This document shows, one piece after another, positions 45,050 to 55,300 of a stretch of DNA of 64,000 nucleotides. Position 1 is the stretch's first letter, and each line of letters opens with the position of its first letter. Source of the stretch: Cladopsammia gracilis (lineage: Eukaryota; Cnidaria; Anthozoa; Scleractinia; Dendrophylliidae); the NCBI GenBank assembly GCA_022457155.1, contig JAJGOT010000054.1:237501-301500 (forward strand), written 5' to 3'. The notes under the pieces are model-generated. The model did not search any database, was not told the DNA's origin, and saw nothing but the letters and a program-made list of their open reading frames with translations. Both the position numbers and the translations under genes were made by a program.

Positions 45050-45425
45050 CCACCACTTCTAACCGTAGTGGAACCCCGGGGGATTTCCGTATAAAAGTGC
45101 CGGGGCGTTGGTCGTACTGTGTAGGGGTTGCTTTTTTTACACATTCCACCACTTCTAACTGTAGTGGAACCCCGGGGGCCTCCCGTATAAAAGTGCCGGG
45201 GTGTTTGTCCACCGTCCACCACCGTTTAGGGGTTGCTTTTTTAGACAGGCCACCACTTCTGGCTAGCTGTAGTGGAAGCCTGGGGGGCCTCCCGTGTAAA
45301 AGTGCCGGGGTGTTTGCCTACCGTTTAGGGGTTGCTGTTTTGTGACAGGCCATCACTTCTGGCTGTAAAGGAACCCCCCGGAGGGGGGAAGGCTCCCGAG
45401 GTGTTTGTCGTACCATTTAGGGGTT
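45050..45425. repeat. About 100-bp tandem repeat, four copies
   Basis: Units starting CCACCACTTCT at 45050, 45147 and 45250 and CCATCACTTCT at 45349. Each has 'aagtgccggggtgtttg' and 'taggggttgct'. The open frames on both strands come from the repeat. Confidence 0.75.
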
Positions 45426-45578
45426 AAATTCATTGGTTTCGGTATCACTAGGGATATTTGGATCGAAATTAAATGACCACCGCCAGAGTTATTCTGATGT
45501 ATTTTAAGGTAGTATTAGCTAGAAACATTTTCTAACAGGAACAGCTTTTTAGAAAGAATTGAATTGGTAGCTCTTTAA

Positions 45579-45890
45579 AGGCCCGTTTACACAGGCGATT
45601 TTTTTGTGCAATTTTTGTCGCACTTGTCGATGCAATTTTTGTCTCCCGCAAGTTGCATCTTCAAATCGCATATGTAAACGGGCGGTGATTTCAGTAAATG
45701 TCGCAGAGGTTTCGAACATGTTCTAAACCTGATGCAACTTGACGGCGAGTTTTGGGAAATCAAAATGCAAAGCAAATGTCGCACCCGAATCGCACAAGAA
45801 ATCGCCGCTAGTTTACACTTGCGAGAAAAGGTTGCATTGAGGAGCGCGACCGAAATCGCATCAAAAATCGCATGTCTGAACGGGCGTAAA
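45579..45890. mobile_element. Degenerate inverted-repeat element
   Basis: 'aggcccgtttacac' at the left and 'gaacgggcgta' at the right, with internal 'gtaaacgggcg' and repeated 'tcgca' motifs. Ends are imperfect. Confidence 0.45.
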
Positions 45891-46455
45891 AATTAATGTG
45901 GATATGAGCCACACCCACGAGACAGTTTCTGATACGTTTCTTTTAGGGGTTCCTTCGATGACCACTTCCGTTCATTGTACATAGGAATCCCCTCTTGGCG
46001 TGAAACTAAGCGAGCTACAACGGGGACCCCTCCCTCACCGTTTGCTCAATTGGGCCGTGTACTGAGCGAAACAGTTTTCACTTCAAGCCATTTTCTCTCC
46101 GGGATTTTTTGTTTTTCACTTAGGAGACTAAACCTAAAAGCAACACTGTCAGGTGAAAGCGGTTATTACAGGTAATTGTTGTCAGGTCTTCTAGTCCATC
46201 CCCCAGTCTTGTCACTGCACACAGAATAAAAAGACGAGCGAGTTTGCGATGTGAGCGAGTGGCTTTATTTCCTGCCTTTTGCCTGATATACAATTTGATT
46301 TATTATTATTATTTAGTTTAGAAAGTTGCTGTTACTGTTAAGCAGTAAGAACTGACCAAAACGTTCATCTTTTATTGCAAAATTAACTATCTGTTAACAG
46401 GGACACCCCCAGCCATAAAGCTCCTTAGAGCAATATTTTACGATCAAAACACTGT

Positions 46456-46461
46456 TTTATT
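46456..46461 (-). terminator. Polyadenylation signal of the BRICHOS precursor gene
   Basis: AATAAA on the minus strand, 71 bases beyond the stop codon. Plausible 3' end of the gene at 46532-51152. Confidence 0.55.
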
Positions 46462-46531
46462 ATTATTTTATCTTAAAATGCGATTAAACAACCTGACTTG
46501 AAAAGGGACAGAAATAATGGTAATGGAAGCT

Positions 46532-46860
46532 TTATCCAATCCATTTGCAAACACGATTGCATTGATTTTTGCAGACATTGTAGCAAATGATATTGCAATA
46601 CTTGTGGCACTTGTAGCTGCAAACGTTTCTGCAGACCCATTTTAGTGCTTTCCGTACCCGTACGCGTATTTTGGGTACCCGTACGCGTATTTTGGGTACG
46701 CGTATTTTGGGTACGCGTATTTTGGGTACGCGTATTTTGGGTACGCGTATTTTGGGTACGCGTATTTTGGGTACGCGTATTTTGGGTACGCGTATTTTGG
46801 GTACCCGTATGCGTACCCTGAATCGTCGTCTTCTTCTTCCTCTCCATAATCGCTTATCGC
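46532..46860 (-). CDS. Last exon: RDKR site, RVPKI repeats and (C-x3) tail
   Basis: Two bases plus 108 codons and TAA after the acceptor CTTTCCTTTAG. In the phase set by the preceding exon it reads (R)DKR, then LWRGRRRRRFRVRI, eight RVPKI units, RVRVPKI, a linker RVRVRKALKWV, and C-RNV-C-SYK-C-HKY-C onward to eight cysteines. The 15-bp unit makes the other two minus frames and a plus frame open too. Only this frame continues the upstream exons and ends in a cysteine-patterned tail. Net charge of the product is extremely positive. Confidence 0.8.
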
Positions 46861-49800
46861 CTAAAGGAAAGAAAAAACACAGCACATTAAGTAAATACTT
46901 GAAATATTTAGCGCGGTTTTCAATTAAGCGGTCGAAAATAATTATATTTTGTACTTTGGGTTTGCATTACTACGCTTTGCGTTTGACTAAAAAATTTCGC
47001 GCCATTTTCTTAACCAATCAGAAGATAAACCAAAACCAATCGTGATTTGTTTGTACGCGTTTTCCCGCACTTGGCGACGGCTACATGTATTTGGGGGGAG
47101 GGGGGGGGGAGGGGGAGGGGAGGGGGGGGGTTACTCAACAAAGTTTTGTACGGGGATGTTCCGCCCCAAGGTCCAAACCCTTCCCCTTTCACATACCGTT
47201 TCTGACAGAAAAGGTACCCCTTTCATATACCTTTCATTGAAAATGGTACCCCTTTCATATAGCCTTTACGTGCCTCTGTTTGATATATATTTTGTTTTCC
47301 CTACCCTTTTCCTTTTCTTTGTGAAATCCCTACCCTTTCATATACCTCCAGCCTCAAAAAGGTACCCCCTTCGGGCGGAGCATCCCCGTATATCCCATTA
47401 TAGGGAGTACCCCCCCCCCCCCCTTGGGGGTCATCGGGATCAATGCCAAAGAGAAAATCAAAATTCAGCCGTCCATAGAATGTAATACCCATACGTTCTG
47501 TGAACCCATACATTCTTGTAAATTCTTGTAGGTGTTTTACTCACGTGTTGCAGGCAGTTGTTCATCGTAAGAAGTTTGCATTTCGTCTTCGACCTCACCA
47601 GGTGTCAATGCTAAAGAGAAAATCGAAATTCAGCCGTCTATAGAATGTAATACCCATACGTTCTGTGAGCCCATACATTCTTGTAAATGTTTTACTCACG
47701 TCTTGCAGGCAGTTGTTCATCGTAAGAAGTTTGCATTTCGTCTTCGGCCTCATCAGATGTCTGATCCACATCACTGGGATCCACGTCTCCCTCGGCGACA
47801 ATGTAAATTGGAAGCCCAGCGCACAGTTTCGCCATTTCGTCGCTGAGTTCCGAACGGTCTTCCAGTGTTCCGACCACCGTCAAGTTAATGGCATTTTCTG
47901 ATCTTTTTAATGCAACTCCATTGAGTTTGCTCTTTTCCTAATCAAAAAGGTTATAAAAAAGATACTCGAATTACTCTTGTCCTGAAATTCCTTCTTTAGT
48001 TTTTAGTGAGTGAGTTAAGGCCCGGACACACGGTGCTACTTTTTTTGCAACGTTGCGCGCAACCGTTGCAGAAATAGAATCGAGTTCTACTTTTACGACG
48101 TTGAGCGCAACAAATTGCCTCGTGTGATGTCACCCCCAAAAAATCTTCTCGCGCGCAACGTGACAAGAAACGCTACACCGTGTGTCCAGGCTTTTAGGAA
48201 ACGTAGGATCCAAACAGCAAAAAGATCAATGAAGTACAATGTATCAATGATACAATGTTATCTAACTTGGGGTGGCAAGATCTTGAGACACGAAGGAAGA
48301 TCATTGATTTGACATTGTTTTTTAAGATCAAGACAGGAAATGTACGGATATCTTTCCCGGATGATCTTCGCGCGGTGGTCTGTCCCTACTTGACACGAGC
48401 TAGTGTACAGCACGCATTCCAATACCAACGTTATTCATCTAATGTTAACGCCCACAAGTTTTCTTTTTTTGTAAGAACTGTTCCCGCTTGGAACGCTTTG
48501 TCTCCAGCTTTTGTATGTGCTGACTCTGTTGCTGCGTTTCATTCAAGTATTTGTAACAATTTCACGTATTGACGATTTTTTTTTTTTTTTTTTTTTTTCG
48601 CTGTCAATGTCATGAGCTTCCGTGTTCTGACCGCCCATTGCCGGATTAGCTTGCTAAAAGCAATTATGTTAATTAAAGTTAAAGTTAAAAGTTAAAGTAA
48701 AGTTATTAGCCTGAAGCAGCTGCAGGTTTAAGAATTTCATATTAAAAGAGATTATAGACTACCGGCATGCTTCTTGTATAAAAAGCCGGAAGGGAAACAA
48801 TGGTATACAGCCTGGAAAGGACTGAAAAAACCGAGGTGAATATGTTGAAGTTAAAAGAAATAAATGTATCTAAAGTAGCTCCTGGGGGTGAGAACAGAGA
48901 GCTTCCAACGGAAAATTAAAACAACTGGAAACTTGACGCCTTAGAAAGTATAGTGTAAGTTATGGCATGATGGTAAGTAATGCTATAGGTTAGCTAATTC
49001 CCTTGCACGTACCAGCAGTTTAACCAAATCGGCCGGTTTAGGGACATAATCAGTCGAGTTACTCAAAAAACAGGACTTTACATCTGGTAGACGTATCATC
49101 GTCTTGCCCTGTAGACGAAAAATAAAAAAGAACAGTTAATGTTTTTATTTCGACTGTGACGTCATGTTACCTTATAAGGGAAAGAGAACACGCAAATATC
49201 CGAGTGTCATCGACATCATCGCCATCACTTTTATCGCGTTCGAAGAACGCAATCCTTTTTTCGTGTTGGTTGTCCTGTGGTTTATGTGCAGTAAAATTTG
49301 AGATTTTTTGGTGGCCGGTCTTCCAAATGGCCGCCCCTATTGTTTTTTTCAGGGGCTCATTTCCACCGGAAATTCCTTCGAACGCGTCTCCATAATCTGT
49401 GATTACTGCTAGTTTACACACGGGTAAACATCAGGCTAATACACAAATGCAGTGTAAGGCTAAATACATATTCACTGAGGTGTGATACGGCATTCTTCTG
49501 TGTACTGGATTTAGAAGTATATGAATATCAAAGACGCAAGCTATTATAAATAAAATAATATCAATCCAATAATAAATCCCTTGTTAGATGGTTTAACAGA
49601 TAATACTAGCAGGTATCAATGGGAAGGTCTGAATGGGGGTTACTGACAATGATAAATGCCCTCAAAATGAACAGACAAATGACATTTGTATACCCCAGAT
49701 TTAATTGACAGCTTGACTAAAGGCGAATGCGATTTTTAACCCTCGGACGTACAGTGGAGGAGGGGGTGGCGGGGGGGGGGGGGGGTGGATGCCACCCCCC

Positions 49801-51152
49801 TGAAGGTTTTCTCCGAGTTTTTCAAAAGTATTTATTGTTGGCGCATTCAGTAGCTGTTCGTTGATCTTTTTGACACATTTTGGAAAAATTTGGCGACAAC
49901 CGGTTGCAGCTCAGAATATTTATCTTAACTTGTAGAGCACATCACAAGCTATCTCTTTTTTATGTAAAATATTTTCGAAATATTGTAACACCGCAAAAAT
50001 TACTCCGAGAGTTTTTCTCCGGGTACTTCGGTTTTCCTCCCTCCTCAAAAACCAACATTTCCAAATTCCAATTCGATCCGGAATTCGAGGGCCACAGGTT
50101 TGTCAGTCTCTCCGGCGAGAGACTGTTAAGTGTTACCCTCGTTCAACAAAGTAATCCCTTTACTTACGCTTTTAAAGTCATTCACAACGTCTCCGGCCTC
50201 TCCATCAGAAGAACCTTTTGGCACATGGAAAATTTCTGTTCCCTTTTTAGTGTCGATGTCTACCTGCCCGTCATATTCCTTCCCGCCCTTGGACAGCTTA
50301 AAAGTGTATCTTGTCACGGAATCCTGCGGAGTGCAAATAACCAGAGGTTATTCGCGAAAAGTTGTGTAATACGGCTAGGTATTTTTACAAGTCAGTTGTT
50401 ATTTTTTAACCTTTAGGCAAGAAAGAATAAAAAAATCACGAAACCACTAATCAAGTTATTTTACCTTTCCATTAGGGTCCAAAGATGCAGAAACTGTCAC
50501 GGCTACCGTAAGCAGGCCGAGACACAAGTAGATCATCTTAATATCCTGGTGAAAATGAAAAAAGGAGTTAATAGCGCTGCGCACTACATTTTTGTATTAT
50601 TAAAAATAGATAGACCCCCTACGTTACTCGGACAAAGCTTGCAATTGTCTTGAGCAGTAGACATTTATTCAATGCTCCAGAATATTGATTCTTCACCACA
50701 AACCTGAGCCGGATCAGGCTTAAATCTTCCGTAGGAAAGGCTAGCACAAAGCCAGTGGTCTGAAAGTGGTCTAATGCCTTATTATTTTAAAACTACAACA
50801 CGATGTTACTAACCTTTAAGAACTCTTGGATCAGATAGAACCAAAAAAGGATCACGATCAAGTCTTGGGTAACACCAGAGAGTTGTGATACTGAACACAG
50901 AAATGATCCGTATTTATTGCCTCATGCTAACATATTCTTATGTCAGACTACCTTATGCTCACTTGTTTAAGACACGTTTGTATTGCAAACACAAATACGA
51001 TACAGGAAGTTCAACACAGAACATGTTAGGAACGAGTTTTGGCACTGCCTTTTCACCTAACATGACTTCCTGATACTAATACTTCCGGGCTGGTTGTTTT
51101 CATAGTTACTTTCTTGTCTATTTTCTTACAATATCTCAGTAATACTTACCAT
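46532..51152 (-). CDS. BRICHOS-domain precursor of a cationic, cysteine-rich peptide (join of seven exons below)
   Basis: Minus-strand exons 51152-51150, 50545-50465, 50323-50168, 49108-49013, 47937-47700, 47610-47545 and 46860-46532 join with every phase matching (0,0,0,0,1,1) to about 322 residues. Order: signal peptide (IYLCLGLLTVAVTVSA); BRICHOS domain with its two conserved cysteines (SCFL in exon 4, KLCAGLPIY in exon 5); acidic spacer rich in Asp/Glu; furin-type RDKR; then a C-terminal peptide of about 105 residues. That peptide begins LWRGRRRRRF, has eight consecutive RVPKI repeats plus a ninth VPKI, and ends in eight cysteines at exact four-residue spacing before KWIG-stop. Known: BRICHOS proregions act as chaperones for aggregation-prone partners, and in annelids they precede beta-sheet antimicrobial peptides. 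Inferred: a secreted defence peptide of this kind. The in-frame join of seven exons makes a real gene very likely. Whether the product kills microbes is unproven. Confidence 0.8.
46671..46812. repeat. 15-bp coding minisatellite
   Basis: Nine units around TTTTGGGTACGCGTA (plus strand), most of them exactly 15 bp apart. The length is a multiple of three, so unit gain or loss changes the RVPKI count without a frameshift. Confidence 0.85.
47095..47425. mobile_element. G/C-run bounded repeat in the last intron of the BRICHOS gene
   Basis: Starts with a long G-run and ends with a C-run followed by TTGGGGG. The interior has repeated 'taccctttcatatacc'. Same family as 42939-43248. It lies between the exon at 47545 and the exon at 46860. 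Confidence 0.55.
47545..47610 (-). CDS. Duplicated acidic cassette exon
   Basis: Twenty-two codons, phase 1 at both ends, between TTTCTCTTTAG and GTGAGT. It repeats the end of the preceding exon (EDEMQTSYDEQLPA), preceded by PLTPGEV. Symmetric phases mean that it can be skipped or included without frameshift. A third, more decayed copy of the flanking intron lies at about 47440-47520, where the acceptor AG has become GG. Confidence 0.65.
47700..47937 (-). CDS. BRICHOS C-terminal and acidic pro-segment exon
   Basis: Seventy-nine codons plus one base between TTTTTGATTAG and GTGAGT. Contains the second BRICHOS cysteine (MAKLCAGLPIYIV) and then a run rich in D and E (GDVDPSDVDQTSDEAEDE) that could neutralise the cationic C-terminus before cleavage. 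Confidence 0.75.
48017..48196. mobile_element. MITE in a BRICHOS-gene intron
   Basis: Ends AAGGCCCGGACACACGGTG and CACCGTGTGTCCAGGCTTTT are inverted copies. The interior carries several 'caacgttgcgcgcaac' motifs. Confidence 0.65.
48200..48705 (+). mobile_element. 3' LINE fragment in the same intron
   Basis: The frame at 48255-48572 is the C-terminal tail of a LINE reverse transcriptase (NLGWQDLETRRKIIDLTLFF and VRTVPAWNALSP). It is joined by a frameshift to the preceding segment, then a T-run and a simple tail of AAGTTA repeats (48673-48703). Opposite orientation to the host gene; inactive. Confidence 0.8.
49013..49108 (-). CDS. BRICHOS core exon
   Basis: Thirty-two codons, phase 0 at both ends, between TCGTCTACAG and GTACGT. 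Reads GKTMIRLPDVKSCFLSNS, with the first conserved BRICHOS cysteine, then VPKPADLVKLL, matching the domain's usual 'P...L..LL' end. Confidence 0.75.
49109..50167. other. Intron of the BRICHOS gene
   Basis: Contains a G-run at 49770-49790 (possible quadruplex). The minus open frame at 49167-49421 lacks splice context and homology. Confidence 0.5.
50168..50323 (-). CDS. N-terminal BRICHOS exon
   Basis: Fifty-two codons in phase 0 between CACTCCGCAG and GTAAGT. Reads TRYTFKLSKGGKEYDGQVDI then GTEIFHVPKG, a typical BRICHOS beta-strand start, ending VVNDFKS. Confidence 0.8.
50465..50545 (-). CDS. Signal-peptide exon of the BRICHOS precursor
   Basis: Twenty-seven codons between TTTTCACCAG and GTAAAA. 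Reads DIKMIYLCLGLLTVAVTVSA, a standard signal sequence. An internal ATG (50536) could also start translation. Confidence 0.75.
51150..51152 (-). CDS. Probable start-codon exon of the BRICHOS precursor
   Basis: ATG sits directly before a perfect donor GTAAGT (51149-51144). Joined to 50545 it is in frame with the signal peptide. Another in-frame ATG lies at 51179 in the same exon. The exon's 5' limit (UTR) is unknown. The link is inference. Confidence 0.5.
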
Positions 51153-51179
51153 CTTTATTGCGGGATCAAAATCAAACAT

Positions 51180-52329
51180 AAAACCTAATTCGAAATTACG
51201 TTAAATTATCTCTAACTGATGCGGTTATTCTTGGACATCGTCTTTATGACTGGAAAACCCGAGAAATCTCGGAAATTATGACCCACAATTAATAATTCAC
51301 AAGATTTCCACAGCGGTTATTATAATCCGTGGGAAAATGTTGCATCGTGCGATGGCGGAAATTCAATGGTAAAAACAGAAGTTTAAGTTAGACTTAGGTA
51401 CACTGTTTTCGTTTCAAGAGATTTTTTTTATGCAGATACATATTAAGTGTAATTGGCTGATGATATGTTCTAAACGTCGTCCTGCCAAGAAATCGAAGGC
51501 TCCATATATCTGTGATTTTTGTAAAGAAAAAAGCAACAGAAATGGTTATGTCATACACAGCTTGTGGTGGTCTCAAACAACCAACGATGAAGAAATTGAC
51601 ACATCGTTTCCAGCCTCGAAGCTCTTAAAAAGCTCTTAACTTTGAACAAGCATGTGGTAAACAGTCAGTCTACAAAAACAGACGAACAATTTTCTATCTT
51701 TGAATTTCCAAACAAAACCTTTAAGCCTTCGCAATGTTGATCGAAATTCACACATAAGTATGCAACATTTTGTTTGAAATGTGTAATTGTTTCATAGAAA
51801 CATTCGTCAGTGATGTAAAGCACATCACGAAAAGTAAAGCAACTTTGTTACGCGTTTAAAACTTAAGTGTGCAGCTAGCAAGATTGGCTCGCAGTTAACA
51901 AAAGGGGTAAATTTAATACATATGACACGTCATGACGGAATGGAAAATTTATGATTTTAAACGGAACCTCATCACCGGACCGCCTTCAAGTTTCGGTTTT
52001 GTTTTGCAAATAATGTAAATGTGAATACTCCAGAAATCCAAACTTACATAGAAATTATTTGACGTGGAATTAAAATTATGATATTTAATGCACTGTTTCG
52101 TTCCTTGAGTAATAAAATGGCGGACGAAATCGCCAACCCGATGGCCTATTGCTACAGTCCAATTATAGTTGATAGTTTTAATTCAGCCTTCGGTTTAGTA
52201 ACAGCCTCAATGGATATCCCAACAACAAAAATAAAGTCATTAAGCCTGACAGTTTGCGCTACATTTGTTTGAATAATAAAAAAAAATTCAATGACAATTT
52301 TCACTTTCTCGGCTTACAGTTACATTTAC
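51180..52329. other. Upstream region of the BRICHOS gene; promoter not resolved
   Basis: Presumed promoter area for the minus-strand gene. Plus frames at 51430-51639 and 52078-52272 have no recognised domain, and I do not call them genes. Confidence 0.35.
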
Positions 52330-55300
52330 TACACTTTTGTCGATCAAATATTTACTTTTTTCATAGAGAACTGTTGCCCAGTCCGTTTTGTTAAATCATT
52401 GTTTCTGTTAGCGACTTAGGAAATGGTCTGAACTAAAGAAATTCACATACACACCGCCATCTAGAATTGCGATTTTTGGACTAAAATGACAGGTATATAA
52501 TGACACTCCAAGTAAACCAATGTCGAGGTTGACGCGATGACTTCTAATAAATCGAAAGTGGATCACTCGGTACCGTCTTATTCTCACTTCTTTTTCATAG
52601 TTTTACTTTTTTTCCATTTTCGTTGCTAAGAAATAAAGAACGAAGGCATACAACATTTTTAAATACTGTATCCTATATTTATTTCAAGTTGAACAACGAT
52701 TCAAATTAACCCAGGTCTCAGGCAAAGTTAGAACAAAGGCTACCAGCACTTTGTGTTTAGATTTCGTCCTGTAGCGCGGCGCGCAATCGATACATTGCGA
52801 TATTTTTTATGGCACAGTATTATGCCAAAGAAACGCATCTTAAATAATTAGCGGGAACGTCCTTAAAAAATGGTCTGTTGCTTTAACAGAATTTGTGGTT
52901 ATGTGAGGTAAGGAAATTAAAGCTTATATGACAATTCCTAATGAAGCAAAATGGAGCCTTCAACATCCGACACCAATTACTTGGAAAGACTACTAAAAAT
53001 TTTAATTTTCACTTCCTCAGTTTAGACAACTCAAGTCAGTAAATATTTATGCAAGTTTGCTTAGTTAGTTTCGTAAAAATACCAATCTGGACTGGACTGA
53101 TGTGTGAAGAACAGGATCGAAGAATGTTTCCTTTTTTTAAATACTGTATCCTATATTTATTTCAAGTTGAACAACCATTCAAATTAACCCAGGTCTCAGG
53201 CAAAGTTAGAACAAAAGCTACCAGCACTTTGTGTTTAGATTTCGTCCTGTAGCGCGGCGCGCAATCGATACATTGCGATATTTTTTTATGGCACAGTATT
53301 ATGCCAAGGAAACGCATAAATAATTAGCGGGAACGTCCTTAAAAAAATGGTCTGTTGCTTTAACAGAATTTGTGGTTATATCAGGTAAGGAAATTAAAGC
53401 TTATATGACAATTCCTAATGAAGCAAAATGGAGCCTTCAACATCCGACACCAATTACTTGGAAAGACTAATAAAAATTTTAATTTTCACTTCCTCAGTTT
53501 AGACAACTCAAGTCAGTAAATATTTATGCAAGTTTACTTAGTTAGTTTCGTAAAAATGCCAATCTGCTCCTTGTGGACTGATGCGTGCAGAAGAGGATCG
53601 AAGAATGTTTCCTTTTTTGTACTACTACGTTTCAAAGGTGTTAAAATTCACCGTGAACTGAAACGAATACTGTAAATGTTACTGATGTAGGCGGAGATAA
53701 TATGTTTGTAATAAACAGGAATAAAGACATTTTCCGTATCAGACTTAGTGAAATCGATGATTAATCATCTCGACTTCGTATCGGTAAATATTTACTAATA
53801 TTCACTGTAAATATTTTGCTTCTTGTTAGCTAATTTGGATAACGGAGTTCTATCTTGGAGTTATAACCTACAATACCTGCACAACCTTTTTTGCTTCTCT
53901 ACACTTTGTGTCGATTTGAGGAAATGTAAATTTTAATCACTTACTCAATTTGGACCACTCAGTGAGTAGATCTATATTCAAGGAAGCAAAAGTTTCGTCA
54001 AATTGTCAATCTCCTTACACTGATGTTTGCTGGATCGAAGACCGTTTACTCCTATTTTGTCGCTTGTTATTCTAATTTTGATAATAGAGTTCCACATTTT
54101 GGAGGTGATCGCGATTAATCTCCAGTCGGTTCTTTACGCCGGCAGTTTGTGTTTGAAGAAATTACATGACAAAGAATATCTCTGGCTAACCGTCGCTCCT
54201 GTAGCGTGCGCAATCGATACATTGCGACATTTATTATGGCACAGTATTATATCAAAGATACGCATAAATAATTAGCGAGAACGTCTTTAAAAAAATGGTC
54301 TGTTGTTGTCCGTTTAGTTAAATCATTGTTTCTGTTAGCGACTTAGGAAATGGTCTGAACTAAAGAAATTCACATACACACCGCCATCTAGAATTGCGAT
54401 TTTTGGACTTAAATGACAGGTATATAATGACACTCCAAGTATACCAATGTCGAGGTTGACGCGATGACTTCTAATTTATATAAATCGAAAGTGGATCACT
54501 CGGTACCGTCTTATTCTCACTTCTTTTTCATAGTTTTACTCTTTTTCCGTTTTCGTTGCTAAGAAATAAAGAACGAAGCCATACAACATTTTTAAATACT
54601 GTATCCTATATTTATTTCAAGTTGAACAACCATTCAAATTAACCCAGGTCTCAGGCAAAGTTAGAACAAAGGCTACCAGCACTTTGTGTTTAGATTTCGT
54701 CCTGTAACGCGGCGCGCAATCGATACATTGCGATATTTTTTATGGCACAGTATTATGCCAAAGAAACGCATAAATAATTAGCGGGAACGTCCTTAAAAAA
54801 TGGTCTGTTGCTTTAACAGAATTTGTGGTTATGTGAGGTAAGGAAATTAAAGCTTATATGACAATTCCTAATGAAGCAAAATGGAGCCTTCAACATCCGA
54901 CACCAATTACTTGGAAAGACTAATAAAAATTTTAATTTTCACTTCCTCAGTTTAGACAACTCAAGTCAGTAAATATTTATGCAAGTTTACTTAGTTAGTT
55001 TCGTAAAAATGCCAATCTGCTCCTTGTGGACTGATGCGTGCAGAAGAGGATCGAAGAATGTTTCCTTTTTTGTACTACTACGTTTCAAAGGTGTTAAAAT
55101 TCACCGTGAACTGAAACGAATACTGTAAATGTTACTGATGTAGGCGGAGATAATATGTTTCTAATAAACAGGAATAAAAACATTTTCCTTATCAGACTTA
55201 GTGAAATCGATGATTAAATCATCTCGACTTCGTACCGGTAAATATTTACTATATATTCACTTTAAATATTTTGCTTCTTGTTAGCTAATTTGGATAACGG

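Noticed and set aside
44791..45345. Overlapping frames of 60-140 codons on both strands
   Set aside because: They arise from the four-copy, roughly 100-bp tandem repeat.
46473..46847. Open frames reading TRTQN repeats and YPKYA repeats, and a plus-strand frame reading GTRIL repeats
   Set aside because: They are shadows of the 15-bp repeat. None is in phase with the BRICHOS exons, and the plus frame has no start context or neighbours.
49167..49421. 84-codon minus-strand frame as an extra BRICHOS-gene exon
   Set aside because: Flanking exons 50168-50323 and 49013-49108 already join in phase across the domain, and this frame lacks matching splice sites.
51430..51639. 69-codon plus frame with a CxxC motif (ICDFCKEK)
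   Set aside because: Only one CxxC pair, no matching His/Cys pair for a zinc finger, and no splice or homology support.
54027..54275. 82-codon open frame repeated in the mosaic array as a gene family
   Set aside because: It needs a TTG start. Comparison with 55482-55730 shows 6 replacement and 2 silent differences, as expected without protein constraint.
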